In this document: piece by piece, positions 25,622 to 35,392 of the stretch
How positions within the stretch are numbered: position 1 is the first letter of the stretch
How the letters are laid out: each line of letters opens with the position of its first letter
Source: JAEYFP01 sp964579795
GTDB taxonomy: Bacteria > Bacillota > Clostridia > Lachnospirales > Lachnospiraceae
DNA length: 64,000 nt
Assembly: GCA_964579795.1 (NCBI GenBank)
Contig: CAZOHM010000011.1
Coordinates: forward strand, 9,111 to 73,110
Direction of reading: 5' to 3'
The notes under the pieces: model-generated
The model's database searches: none
Seen by the model: the letters and a program-made list of their open reading frames with translations, nothing else
What the model was told of the DNA's origin: nothing
Position numbers and translations under genes: made by a program

Positions 25622-26851
25622 ATGAAACAACAGTATTTATTGACAGAACGCGCACATTTTATGTGTCCAAACATGCATTTTGGTATATGTATGGAGCTAC
25701 AGACAGCTTATGATGCTCATAAGTTAGAAAACACCTTACTGCATCTTGCAGATGCACATCCTTTTCTAAGATGCGTAATTGCGGAGGAACCCCACACCAA
25801 TCGACTTTATTACAAGATTACCGATACCTCAAAAATCGAATGGCAGTACTATCCGACTGATACATTATGGGAAGATTACAAGTCTCTTTCTACTGATGAT
25901 TGGAATGTGTTTGCACATGGTCTTCTAAAGGTTTACGTTTATCCTTCACAAAGCAGTCTAAAAGTTCTGCTTGTGGCTCATCACCTTTTGGCAGATGGCA
26001 GAGGGCTTTTAGAGCTTGCACAAGAATTCGCAAATGATTATTGTGAAGATATTGTGCCAGTATCTGCACCTGAGCAGCTGATAGAAAGTATTGAACAGCT
26101 GCCGAACAACAGTTGCTTGACAGGAATTAGCCACCTTCTCGTCAAACAGGCTAATAAGCAATGGAAAAAAGAAAACCACACAGTCAGTTACGAACAATAT
26201 CGGGAATTTGTTCAGGCATATGACAAATCTCATCCAGTGTCACATGAATGCTATTCCATTAAACCAAATGAGCTTGGTGATATGCTTACTCTGTGCCATA
26301 AACATGGGTTTACAATTAATGATTACTTAATGGCACAAATGTATATTCAGACTGGAACAGACAAAATCATCATTGCAGCAGACATTCGAAACAGCTTTAC
26401 AGCATATCAACCTGGATCCATGGGCAACTATGCAACTGCCATGGGTATTAAGTACAACCCCCGAAAAAAAACAGCTGACCCTATACAGGTAGCAAAAAAA
26501 ATTCATCAGCTTGTACAAAAGCATATGAACAATCACCATGCACTTTATCTTGTACTGGCATGTTATCTTGAAATAGATCCTACTCTGCTTGATGCATCTG
26601 TCATTTCAGCCATGAATGGATTTGACAGTAAAGCCGGCAGATTTGTCGGCAGCAGCATGTTTGGCATGAGTACACCAAAATCCTATAGTATTACGAATCT
26701 TGGAAAGATAGAAAACAAAAACATGCAGTCTCTCCTTTTTATTCCTCCTGCATCGCCTGCTGCCCTGCTGACACTTGGAGTTGTCACGATAAACGGTCGA
26801 CTCTTTGCATGTACAAGTAAAAACAGGTGCATTTTACAACCATCCATATAA
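25622..26851 (+). CDS. Stand-alone condensation-domain-like acyltransferase
   Basis: About 409 residues. The hallmark HHxxxDG motif is present as HHLLADG at residues 120-126, set in a fold resembling NRPS condensation domains or PapA-type acyltransferases. Further matching features are DIRNSFTAYQPGSMGNYA in the middle and SMFGMSTPKSYSITNLG near the end. It would transfer an acyl group to an alcohol or amine, but the substrate is unknown. I start it at 25622 (MKQQYLL), preceded by GGAGGCAATT. An in-frame reading from 25580 would overlap the TetR. Its 3' end overlaps the convergent DUF1232 gene by 68 bases. Confidence 0.75.
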   Translation: MKQQYLLTERAHFMCPNMHFGICMELQTAYDAHKLENTLLHLADAHPFLRCVIAEEPHTNRLYYKITDTSKIEWQYYPTDTLWEDYKSLSTDDWNVFAHGLLKVYVYPSQSSLKVLLVAHHLLADGRGLLELAQEFANDYCEDIVPVSAPEQLIESIEQLPNNSCLTGISHLLVKQANKQWKKENHTVSYEQYREFVQAYDKSHPVSHECYSIKPNELGDMLTLCHKHGFTINDYLMAQMYIQTGTDKIIIAADIRNSFTAYQPGSMGNYATAMGIKYNPRKKTADPIQVAKKIHQLVQKHMNNHHALYLVLACYLEIDPTLLDASVISAMNGFDSKAGRFVGSSMFGMSTPKSYSITNLGKIENKNMQSLLFIPPASPAALLTLGVVTINGRLFACTSKNRCILQPSI

Positions 26852-27191
26852 TCAGAAGCCAGATTATAATAACAGGAACTGCATAATACCAATGCTTTGG
26901 TCTTCCGTTGCTCCACATATCTGCTGATTTCTCCTTACTACTCTGCCACACATCATTTGGAATGCACTTAATAGTCAATGCAACCAATGCAGGCAATATA
27001 AGCACGTCATCCAAATAGCCCAATACTGGAATAAAGTCCGGCACCAGATCTATTGGTGATAATGCATACCCGATTGTAATCCCTGCAAGAATCTTTGCAA
27101 TTACAGGTGTCCTTTTGTCTTTCAATGCAATAAAAACAGCCGGTATATCAGATTTTAGTTTTCTTGCCCGTTCCTTCAGATTCGTTTTCAT
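26784..27191 (-). CDS. YkvA/DUF1232 membrane protein
   Basis: 135 residues with the DUF1232 core AYALSPIDLVPDFIP-like (here YALSPIDLVPDFIP), then LGYLDDVLI and a C-terminal hydrophobic segment. Members are small membrane-associated proteins of unknown function. It overlaps the upstream giant sensor gene by four bases and so is translationally coupled to it. The 3' end overlaps the convergent acyltransferase gene, which is unusual but both reading frames look real. Confidence 0.85.
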   Translation of the reverse strand: MKTNLKERARKLKSDIPAVFIALKDKRTPVIAKILAGITIGYALSPIDLVPDFIPVLGYLDDVLILPALVALTIKCIPNDVWQSSKEKSADMWSNGRPKHWYYAVPVIIIWLLIIWMVVKCTCFYLYMQRVDRLS

Positions 27192-30100
27192 GTCACCTCT
27201 CGACCCATCCCCAAAACTCCGACAACTTCTCCCGTACTGTTAATAATGGGATATTTGGATGTACTAATCTCCCGAACATTCCCATTCTTTTCAATCAGTT
27301 CCCTACGTACATCTTTGACTGGTACACCATTTTCAACAACCCTTGTATCTTCGGCAGTTAAGATATCGGCCTGTTCCTTCGTAAACAAATCATAATCCGT
27401 TTTGCCATAAATGTCTCTTGGATTGTTGAGTCCTATCATTTCAGCGACAGAATCACTACTACAAAGATAATGGAGATTTCGGTCCTTTACATAGGATAAT
27501 TCACTTGTCGCAGACATTATTGTCGATAATATAACCGGAATTATTTCCTCAAGGTTCATCTTCTGTTGTGAGATTGGCTCATATGCCGCAAATAATAAAA
27601 ACTTCCCATCTGACTTTTTCTTTACATTAGCTGTAACTCGAAATGGAATATAAGAGTTTTCTTTACCGCGAATACGCAAGCAAATTGAAATATTTCGGTT
27701 CTGGTGAATGGCTGAATTAATCTCATCCGCTGCAATCTTCCTGTCAGCAGGATGTAACATTTCCAAAACAGAGATTCTATTGTAGTCCATTGGTTTTCTT
27801 TCAACGAGTTCCCAATAGTGTTTGTTAATATGAATAATAGAAATTTGGTTGCCATCATACTCATATAAAGCTGCTCCAAAAGGCAAATCATCCAGCAATA
27901 TCTTTTCTCTGTTTTCTCTCTCTTTTCTTTCAGTAATATCCGAATAAACTGTCACCAGTACTGGTGACTTTATTCCCGAAAAATGTGTAGAAGATATATT
28001 GACTTTCAGCCATCGTATTTTTCCGTCTGTACAAATGATACGATAATCTGCTTCTACGGCGTGGTACATCTTTTCAAATTTCATAAAAGTATCACGGATT
28101 CGTTCACGATCTTCCGGATGAACCATGCAAATTACTTTTTTGAATAAACCTGTTAAATCGCCCTTTTTTAATCCATGCATTTCATAGAATTTGTCATTTG
28201 CCATTACAAATTCCGTATGTCCATCAAGCGAGATAACTGCTGTAATTCCATTATCAACATTATTAATAATAGCATTCAGCTTATCCTTTGCTTCTTCTTC
28301 CTTTTCTTTCATCTCATGCAGAACTGTTACATCGGTTGATATGGATAGCTGTACCGGCGATTCTATACCAAATAATTGAATCACATTGATATTATTTTGT
28401 ATATACCTGATTTCTCCGTCCGTTCTCACAATCTGGTAGTCCATTGTATACTGTTTTTCACCACCATTGCTTGTCGTAAACTGCTCGATTACACGCTCTC
28501 TGTCATCCGGATGTATCATATCAAACTTATCCAGATGCTCTTCTTCATACTGCTCTCTTGTATCATAACCAAGCATTTTAAAATACTGCTGATTGACAAC
28601 TACAAACTCCGGTTGTCCATTATGAATTACCGTTGCGCTAATACCGCCATTAATATTGGTTATGATAGATTTCAGCTGATCCTCCAGAGATTTTTTCTCT
28701 GTAATATCGGTTAAAACAGAGGTTATTACCTCGTTTCCATATCCCGTCATTCTCATAATTGAACTCATGGAACGAAGTAATGCCAGTCTTCCATCACGCC
28801 TGCGAATTCGGTAATCAATCGTAACCGGCTTTCTGTCTTTTTTCAATGTAGAAATTGTTTCCATTACCCGATCAATATCCTCCGGTAAAATCAAATCCAT
28901 AACATCCAGATGCTCTTCCAGAGCCTGCTCTTTTGTATAACCATAAAGTTCGTAATAGCGTTCATTGCTAAAGATGAACTGTGAAGTTCTGTCATCATTT
29001 ATTATAATTGCCGACACTCCACCATTCACATTATCCATAATAATCTTCAGCTTTTGTGCACTCTCAATCTCCTTCTCTTCCGCTTCAACAAGCTTCTTTT
29101 CAGCTGTACGCTGCTCTGTTTGATTCAAAATAACACAATAAATTAGATTGCGTTCCTGTGTAGAAGCAATTAATCTTAGTGAATATCGAATATACTCTAT
29201 CGTATGCATAGAGTTTTCTATTTTAAGTTCGCAATAGGTTTCTTCTTTTCGCGTCACTGCCTCTGATACAGTTTGATTCAACAGGAATAAGTTTTGTGAG
29301 TCCATATAATTTGCCGGATTCATTTTGGTCAGATTCACGTCACCTGTAATGATATTACTCAGTTCGCGCAAATATTGATTATTGACTCGCAGTATTTCCA
29401 ACTGACCCTTATGCTGCTCAAAAATGCAGGCACCTCCAACATAACTATTGAATATGAGTGTCTCCATAGACTGCGGATTCCAAAACTGTTCATTATCCAA
29501 CGTAGAAACTGTTTGTAATCTGGAAAGACGTCTTTCATGATTATTTTCTTCTAGCAGCTTCTCATATTCTATAACCGGCATTGGTTTTGCATATAGATAC
29601 CCCTGAATATAATAACAGCCAATAGATTTTAAGTAATCAGCCTGTTCGAGCTTTTCTACTCCCTCTGCGATAACCGCCATTCCAAGCCATTTTGCCATTC
29701 TAACTATCGACTCAATAATATTCCCACTTCGTACTCCATTCTCTGTTTCAGAGAAGAACTTCATATCAAGCTTCAAAATAGAAGCCGGCACATCCTTTAA
29801 TGTGTTGAGTGAAGAATATCCGCTTCCAAAATCATCAATTTCTACAGTAAATCCATATTCTATCAACTGATTGACCATCTTTACAATATGTTCTGGTGAA
29901 TCGGCAAAAGCAGATTCTGTTACTTCCAGACGCAGCAAATCAGCCGGCAGCTGATATTTCTTTACAAGTCCACAAACCGTATCAAAAAAATCGGGTTTAT
30001 ACAAATCAAATCGAGATATATTAACAGAAACCGGCAACGGCTTTCTGTCTTCATCAAGCCATCTTTTCAGAAGGATACAGACCTGTTCCCATATGTATTT

Positions 30101-31192
30101 ATCAACCTCGTAGACAAAACCGTTCTTTTCGAAGATCGGGATAAACTCACCCGGAGAGATAAAACCGTCCGCCTTCTTCCATCGTACAAGTGCTTCTGCT
30201 CCAATAAGTGCCCCTGTTGAATGGTTATACTGCGGCTGTAAAAATGGAATGAACTGTCCATTTGTTAACGCCTCACCCATTTCCGTTACAATCTTCTGCT
30301 CGTGCAAAATCCTCTCGCGCATGGAATCATCATACTCTGTAATATATATATCATATCGTCCCTTAATCGACTCCTCTGCAACAGTCGCGCGTTCAAAAAT
30401 CACCATAGCTTTAAGCGAACGGTCCTTGATATGATATCGCCCAACCCTAATCCGAATGGAATGCTTAATGCAGGATGGATTGATTGCCTGTTTATGAGCA
30501 TCCACTATAACTGATGAGACTGCCATATCCGTCGGATACAATGCTGCAAATTTATCCGCTGAAAATCTGCAGGCCAGACCGCCAAGCTTCATGCAGGAAT
30601 TTCCAATACAGTCTGCCATATTCTTAAGTACAAGATCTCCTACTTCCATTCCGTACTGGTCATTTATAAATTTAAAATGATCAATATCAATACAGGACAT
30701 CGTATAGAAACCCGGCTCATGACTCTGAATCAGCTTGTCGCACTCCTCAAAAAACAGTTCATGACTGATTAAGCCTGTTAATTTATCTTTACAAAGAATA
30801 TCAATCAGTGCTGCATTCTCTCTAAAGCCGATCACATTGTCCAATGCTTTTTTAATAATATAAGGATCATAGGGTTTACCAAGGAATCCATTTGAACCAT
30901 ACTCTATGGCTTTTCTTCTCATTTCCTCAGTTGTTTCTCCTGTGAGAATTACTACTGGAATATTTCTGCACTCAACACTATTTCTCATTTTCTCAAGTGC
31001 CTCAAACCCATCCATGATTGGCATAACAATATCCAGTAATACAGCATCAATCTGTGCGTGTTTTTCATCCAGAATATGTATTAATTCTGCTCCGTTCACA
31101 GCTTCAATTAGGACGTACTCCGTCTTCAAATAATTACACAATATGTCACGGTCAGTTTCGTTATCATCTGCTATAATGATTGTTCTTTTCAT
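27188..31192 (-). CDS. Giant REC-GGDEF(degenerate)-EAL-PAS sensor
   Basis: 1334 residues. Order: a receiver (1-120, phospho-Asp 54 in LLDIVMP, Lys 106), a GGDEF-like domain (about 130-290) whose active loop reads RFSADKF at 209-215 instead of GGDEF, and an EAL domain (about 310-545). The EAL domain keeps its metal motifs: EAL at 333-335, EVTES at 423-427 and IDDFGSG at 452-458. About six PAS-like repeats fill the rest, ending at residue 1334 with no kinase. It should act as a phosphorylation-gated cyclic-di-GMP phosphodiesterase with many sensory inputs. The cyclase is probably dead. The strong CCGGAGG site 11-16 bases before the ATG fits the start. A decayed receiver domain lies just upstream. 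Confidence 0.9.
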   Translation of the reverse strand: MKRTIIIADDNETDRDILCNYLKTEYVLIEAVNGAELIHILDEKHAQIDAVLLDIVMPIMDGFEALEKMRNSVECRNIPVVILTGETTEEMRRKAIEYGSNGFLGKPYDPYIIKKALDNVIGFRENAALIDILCKDKLTGLISHELFFEECDKLIQSHEPGFYTMSCIDIDHFKFINDQYGMEVGDLVLKNMADCIGNSCMKLGGLACRFSADKFAALYPTDMAVSSVIVDAHKQAINPSCIKHSIRIRVGRYHIKDRSLKAMVIFERATVAEESIKGRYDIYITEYDDSMRERILHEQKIVTEMGEALTNGQFIPFLQPQYNHSTGALIGAEALVRWKKADGFISPGEFIPIFEKNGFVYEVDKYIWEQVCILLKRWLDEDRKPLPVSVNISRFDLYKPDFFDTVCGLVKKYQLPADLLRLEVTESAFADSPEHIVKMVNQLIEYGFTVEIDDFGSGYSSLNTLKDVPASILKLDMKFFSETENGVRSGNIIESIVRMAKWLGMAVIAEGVEKLEQADYLKSIGCYYIQGYLYAKPMPVIEYEKLLEENNHERRLSRLQTVSTLDNEQFWNPQSMETLIFNSYVGGACIFEQHKGQLEILRVNNQYLRELSNIITGDVNLTKMNPANYMDSQNLFLLNQTVSEAVTRKEETYCELKIENSMHTIEYIRYSLRLIASTQERNLIYCVILNQTEQRTAEKKLVEAEEKEIESAQKLKIIMDNVNGGVSAIIINDDRTSQFIFSNERYYELYGYTKEQALEEHLDVMDLILPEDIDRVMETISTLKKDRKPVTIDYRIRRRDGRLALLRSMSSIMRMTGYGNEVITSVLTDITEKKSLEDQLKSIITNINGGISATVIHNGQPEFVVVNQQYFKMLGYDTREQYEEEHLDKFDMIHPDDRERVIEQFTTSNGGEKQYTMDYQIVRTDGEIRYIQNNINVIQLFGIESPVQLSISTDVTVLHEMKEKEEEAKDKLNAIINNVDNGITAVISLDGHTEFVMANDKFYEMHGLKKGDLTGLFKKVICMVHPEDRERIRDTFMKFEKMYHAVEADYRIICTDGKIRWLKVNISSTHFSGIKSPVLVTVYSDITERKERENREKILLDDLPFGAALYEYDGNQISIIHINKHYWELVERKPMDYNRISVLEMLHPADRKIAADEINSAIHQNRNISICLRIRGKENSYIPFRVTANVKKKSDGKFLLFAAYEPISQQKMNLEEIIPVILSTIMSATSELSYVKDRNLHYLCSSDSVAEMIGLNNPRDIYGKTDYDLFTKEQADILTAEDTRVVENGVPVKDVRRELIEKNGNVREISTSKYPIINSTGEVVGVLGMGREVT

Positions 31193-31209
31193 TACATGTA
31201 TACCTCCGG

Positions 31210-31440
31210 TTACTGCTGAACACTCGAATTTGTGTCTATCAGCTTTATGATGGTTGCGTACAACACATCCGAATCAATCGGTTTTACTAGATGTTCATTC
31301 ATTCCTGCATTCAGTATTGTCTCTCTGACGTCCGTTAGAATGATATCATAATGCCCTGTATCTTACTTTTGAAACTTCTCAACTGTCTCCTGCCCATTTG
31401 CTGCAATGTCTGACACACAGCCTTTTGCCTGCAGAAGCAT
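31210..31440 (-). pseudogene. Remnant of a receiver domain (hybrid kinase C-terminus)
   Basis: Translated on the minus strand from 31440, the region reads CVSDIAANGQETVEKF, an in-frame stop, HYDIILTDVR, then AGMNEHLVKPIDSDVLY, ending at a stop at 31210-31212. These are the beta2, phospho-Asp and final Lys segments of a response-regulator receiver, with the middle (MP-MDG through the fourth strand) deleted. The wording matches the receivers of the two hybrid kinases in this window. It is probably all that remains of a kinase gene formerly upstream of the REC-EAL sensor. Confidence 0.8.
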
Positions 31441-31550
31441 TAATCTTTAGTTTCCCAAAGTATTGCCTGCTTATTGTATGATTTTACCACGAATTTATTG
31501 ATAATAAAACAAAATGTAATAAATAATTTTTCAATAACTATTTCAGATTA

Positions 31551-31760
31551 TTATTTACTGTTTTTAATTGTGGCTGAACATCTTACACAGCTTGTTGCTG
31601 GATTCTTTTGATGGATGATTCCTGACTGGATTATGTTTGGATTCTTGTGTGAACAATAATAAAGTACAATTGAATTTTTGCTTTGACATGTTTTAAGCAG
31701 AACGCTAAACTCCTGCTTGCTAAGTGAGTCATTAAGATGAATAGCTTCTGGCATTTCCAT
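31551..31760 (-). CDS. Small hypothetical protein with Cys motif
   Basis: About 69 residues from a Met at 31760 (MEMPEAIHLNDS), rich in Lys and Asn. The C-terminal half has YYCSHKN and CVRCSATIK, which could be two halves of a zinc ribbon. A longer in-frame reading to 31865 would run through the perfect hairpin at 31808-31844 and is unlikely. The ribosome site is weak. I do not recognise the family. It may be a remnant. Confidence 0.35.
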   Translation of the reverse strand: MEMPEAIHLNDSLSKQEFSVLLKTCQSKNSIVLYYCSHKNPNIIQSGIIHQKNPATSCVRCSATIKNSK

Positions 31761-31807
31761 CTTTCTGAAAGAGGCGCGAAGTATGTTCAAAAAATTGCAA
31801 ATTAGTA

Positions 31808-31844
31808 CGCCTTGCCACACAATGAAACATTGTGTGGCAAGGCG
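31808..31844 (-). terminator. Terminal hairpin of the NRPS/GH3/ABC operon
   Basis: A perfect 17-bp inverted repeat (CGCCTTGCCACACAATG, three-base loop) lies 41 bases after the last ABC gene of the operon. On the minus strand a T-run follows only after about ten bases, so termination is probable but not textbook. It could also be a repeat element. Confidence 0.7.
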
Positions 31845-31884
31845 GCAGCTGAACTGAATCACCAAAATAATTGCTTCAGCGAAA

Positions 31885-33651
31885 TCAGTTTTTCATATTA
31901 TTGTACATAGAAGCATATAAACCATTCTTTTCCATTAGCTGTGCATGGTTTCCGACTTCCTTTACATCTCCATTTTGCATATAGATAATTTGATCAGCAT
32001 TTCGGATTGTGTACAGACGATGCGCAATCACAAAGCATGTTCTGCCATGCATAAGGTTCTCCATTGCTTCTGTGATTAATGTTTCTGTTCGAGTATCAAC
32101 ATTGGATGTCGCCTCGTCGAGAATCAAGATGACTGGATTAGAAATAATCGTTCTTGCAATCGTTAACAGCTGCTTTTCACCTGCCGATAATTCACTGGAC
32201 TCCTGCGAGATAACTGTATCATATCCATCCGGAAGCTTTTCTATGAATCTATCGCATCTAGCTGATTTTGCTGCTTCTTTTATTTCATCCAGTGTTGCAT
32301 CCGGCTTACCGAAGCGGATATTTTCGGCTATTGTGGCTCCCATGACCCATGTATCCTGAAGAACCATACCAAATATCTGCCTTAGATTTTTCTTTGACAC
32401 CGATAGTGTGTCGATGTCATCTATTAGAATCTTTCCGCCTTTGATTTCGTAAAATCTCAGCAGCAGATTGACAAGCGTTGTTTTGCCTGCACCGGACGGT
32501 CCGACAATTGCAAACGTTTTGCCTGCATCCGCCCTAAAACTTACATTGTTCATCAGAATCCGATCTTCAAAATAGCCAAACGAGACATCGGAAAACTCGA
32601 CATTTCCCTTAATATGCTGAACATCCAGTACAGAAATCGGTGCCTCTTCCTTCTCCTCTTCTTCATCCAGAAAATGATAAACTCTGTCAATAGATGAAAA
32701 AGCATTTTGAAGGTTGGATATGGAATTTGCAATCGTGAGAAGTGGTCCCTGCACCATGTTTCCATAGAAAACAAATGCCTGGAATTCACCAATTGTTAAG
32801 CTGCCATTCAAAATTTGAATAGAACCAATCAAACATAGAACAGCAAATGAAATGCTACTTACAAGAATACTTACCGGCATAACAAATCCAGAATAAAATC
32901 TGGATTTTGTATAAGTACTGAAATACCGTTTGCTTTCATCGGTATATTCATTTACTCTTTTTTGTTCACAGCAGTATGACTTTACAATGATATGATTATT
33001 AAACGTATCATCCGTAATACTTGAAAGATTTGCAACGGTTTGTTTCTGCTCTTTCATCTGTTTTCTTGAATGCTTTGCAATATAGGTTGTAAAAAAGAAA
33101 TTCACTGGGAGCGCAACACAATAAATCAAACTCAACTTCCAGTTGGTTGAAAAAATAAATACAAATACAGCAACCAAAAGTACTGATTGTGAAATCATAG
33201 AGGGTGCTGTAGATTCCATACTTGACGCAAAGGAATTAATATCATTCGTCACATATGACAAAATTTCCCCCTTTGAATGCGTATCAAAATATTTCAAAGG
33301 AAGTTTGTTAAGTTTCTCCTGTATCTGCGTCCGGATTCTTCTGGAATATCCTTCAACAATAAATACTGTCTTTTTGTTTACAAAGATGCCAATGGCATGT
33401 CCAAAGAAATAGCACATAGCAAGAAACAGACAAAGAAAAACCAGATGTCTGTAATTCAATATGCCGGTATCATAGACCTCTTTCAAATAATCGGTAATCT
33501 TTCCGGAAAGCTTTGGTGACAATGCAAGCAATACCTCTGCAATCATAGAGGCTATTAATAACAATCCGAATGATTTTCCATAATGACTAACATCTCTTAA
33601 GAACTTACGTGTGCCTGACTTTGTAGAGGAGTGAGCGTTTTTTGTATTCAT
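31885..33651 (-). CDS. ABC exporter half-transporter (fused permease-ATPase)
   Basis: About 588 residues. The N-terminal half has six membrane segments of the type I exporter fold. The C-terminal half has Walker A GPSGAGKTT, the Q-loop LQDTWVMGATI, a signature reading ELSAGEKQ (one residue off LSGGQ) and Walker B VILILDEATSNVD. I start at 33651 (MNTKNAH), because the longer reading to 33759 overlaps the partner gene heavily. It ends one base after the partner gene, so the two probably form a heterodimeric exporter with one non-canonical ATP site. It is the last gene of the NRPS/GH3 operon and probably exports that product. Confidence 0.9.
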   Translation of the reverse strand: MNTKNAHSSTKSGTRKFLRDVSHYGKSFGLLLIASMIAEVLLALSPKLSGKITDYLKEVYDTGILNYRHLVFLCLFLAMCYFFGHAIGIFVNKKTVFIVEGYSRRIRTQIQEKLNKLPLKYFDTHSKGEILSYVTNDINSFASSMESTAPSMISQSVLLVAVFVFIFSTNWKLSLIYCVALPVNFFFTTYIAKHSRKQMKEQKQTVANLSSITDDTFNNHIIVKSYCCEQKRVNEYTDESKRYFSTYTKSRFYSGFVMPVSILVSSISFAVLCLIGSIQILNGSLTIGEFQAFVFYGNMVQGPLLTIANSISNLQNAFSSIDRVYHFLDEEEEKEEAPISVLDVQHIKGNVEFSDVSFGYFEDRILMNNVSFRADAGKTFAIVGPSGAGKTTLVNLLLRFYEIKGGKILIDDIDTLSVSKKNLRQIFGMVLQDTWVMGATIAENIRFGKPDATLDEIKEAAKSARCDRFIEKLPDGYDTVISQESSELSAGEKQLLTIARTIISNPVILILDEATSNVDTRTETLITEAMENLMHGRTCFVIAHRLYTIRNADQIIYMQNGDVKEVGNHAQLMEKNGLYASMYNNMKN

Positions 33652-33652
33652 A

Positions 33653-35377
33653 CTAATTCTCCTCCCTTGCATATTCCTGTGTTTTATATATTTCCATATA
33701 TTCGCTGCAGGACAAAAGGAGTTCTTCATGAGTGCCTTCACCCACAACATAACCATCATCCATCACAATTATCTTATCTGCCGTTTTGATTGTGCAAAGC
33801 TTTTCGGCAACAATAATTACTGTTTTTCCGGCCAGCATTTCCTTTGTCATAACTGTGGCAGTTTTTTCTGTTTTGGCATCTAGCGCAGAATATGTATCGT
33901 CCAAAAGATAAATATCTGCATTCTTATATAAACACCTTGCCAGAGATAAACGCTGCTTCTGACCACCTGAAATATTTGTTCCACCTTGCGCAAGCAATGT
34001 GTCCATTCCATTTTCCAGCAAATTTACAACCTCATCAAAGCAGGATGCCTGCAGACACTTGTTTAATTTTTCCTCATTTACTTGACCATAGGCAGTAATA
34101 TTATTTGTGATATCTGCATTGAACACATATGCTTTTTGTGTCGCATATGATATTTTGTCCTGAAGATATTTAGGCGAATAATCTCTGACTGAAACTCCAT
34201 CTATTAGAATGTCTCCCTCTTGAAATTCGTATAATCGATCGAGCAGATTCAAAAGCGTCGTTTTACCGGAGCCTGTTGTCCCGACAATTGCAGTTGTTTT
34301 ACATGCCGGCGCAATAAAAGACACATGATCAATTACATGTCGTTCATCATTGTAACCAAACACAACATCTTTAAATTCAACCCTGCCTTCTTTGATACCA
34401 TTTTCAATTCCTTTATCCTTTTGCATGACAGAAGAATAATTTAATATTTCCAAAATTCGATCAGCCGCAACAGAACATTTTGGAATCAGGTTAACCCAAA
34501 ACGGAATAATTGCAAGGGTTGCAACAAAATAGCCCATATAGGTAAGTACTGTAATGAGTTCCGCTATGGATGTCATTTTCAGTTTTAATTGTGATGACCC
34601 AAGCAGATACATCGCAATAATAACCCACTTCATAAGAATCAATGCGCATGGTGCCAGAAAATTAATTTTGGAATTTGCAATAATAGATGCTTCATATGCT
34701 TCATCGTTTGCATTCTTCAGCTTTTCGGTTTCAAGAAATTCATTATTAAAGGCTCGAATTGGTCTTGCACCAGTTATCATTTCTCCGGATAAAGCATTTA
34801 ATTGATCAAGTTTCTGCTGATGGATAAAGAATTGACCTCTGCTCTTCAAACCGAGAAGCACAAGAATCACGCAAGTGATTAAAAAGAAAATCAGAAAAAT
34901 AACAGCAAGCTCTGCATTCATAATAAATATAGCTACCGTCATAAGAATAATTACAATTGGCACCTTCAAAGAATTCCTCAGTAAGTTCAAAATCAGAATT
35001 TCAATTTGAGATGTACCTGCTATTGTTCTTGTATGAAGTGTCGCAGACCCAAATTTTTGAATATCCTGCACAGAAAATGATAAGACCTTATCGAAACAGT
35101 CCTTTCTCATCGCATTTGTCATCTTTGCAGTCAGCTGTGCAGAATAGTATGACTGTATTACAATAAACACACCTGCAATTAATGTATAAATAATCATCAG
35201 AAAAACACAATGATATACATAATTTATGTCTTCATGTATAATGCCCTTACTCAAAATATTATTCATTTGCCCTAAAACCAATATTGTCTGAAGATATAAT
35301 GATATTGTAACAAGAATAATATTCAGAATAAAAGCACCTATATTCGGTTTTAAATATCGTTTTAATAACTCAACCAT
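33653..35377 (-). CDS. ABC exporter half-transporter (partner)
   Basis: 574 residues with an N-terminal six-helix exporter domain and a C-terminal ATPase. Walker A reads GTTGSGKTT, the signature is NISGGQKQR and the Walker B region reads DIYLLDDTYSALD, where the second acidic residue is Asp in place of the usual Glu. That pattern is common in the degenerate site of heterodimeric exporters. It lies between a GH3 gene (15-base gap) and the second transporter gene, so it shares the operon's single promoter. Multidrug resistance is an alternative role. Confidence 0.9.
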   Translation of the reverse strand: MVELLKRYLKPNIGAFILNIILVTISLYLQTILVLGQMNNILSKGIIHEDINYVYHCVFLMIIYTLIAGVFIVIQSYYSAQLTAKMTNAMRKDCFDKVLSFSVQDIQKFGSATLHTRTIAGTSQIEILILNLLRNSLKVPIVIILMTVAIFIMNAELAVIFLIFFLITCVILVLLGLKSRGQFFIHQQKLDQLNALSGEMITGARPIRAFNNEFLETEKLKNANDEAYEASIIANSKINFLAPCALILMKWVIIAMYLLGSSQLKLKMTSIAELITVLTYMGYFVATLAIIPFWVNLIPKCSVAADRILEILNYSSVMQKDKGIENGIKEGRVEFKDVVFGYNDERHVIDHVSFIAPACKTTAIVGTTGSGKTTLLNLLDRLYEFQEGDILIDGVSVRDYSPKYLQDKISYATQKAYVFNADITNNITAYGQVNEEKLNKCLQASCFDEVVNLLENGMDTLLAQGGTNISGGQKQRLSLARCLYKNADIYLLDDTYSALDAKTEKTATVMTKEMLAGKTVIIVAEKLCTIKTADKIIVMDDGYVVGEGTHEELLLSCSEYMEIYKTQEYAREEN

Positions 35378-35392
35378 TCTTAGCTCCTACTA

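Noticed and set aside
31761..31865. Upstream extension of the small Cys-motif protein
   Set aside because: It would read through the perfect hairpin at 31808-31844, so translation there is unlikely.
33652..33759. N-terminal extension of the second ABC half-transporter
   Set aside because: It overlaps the partner gene heavily, and the internal Met at 33651 is better placed just after the partner stop codon.
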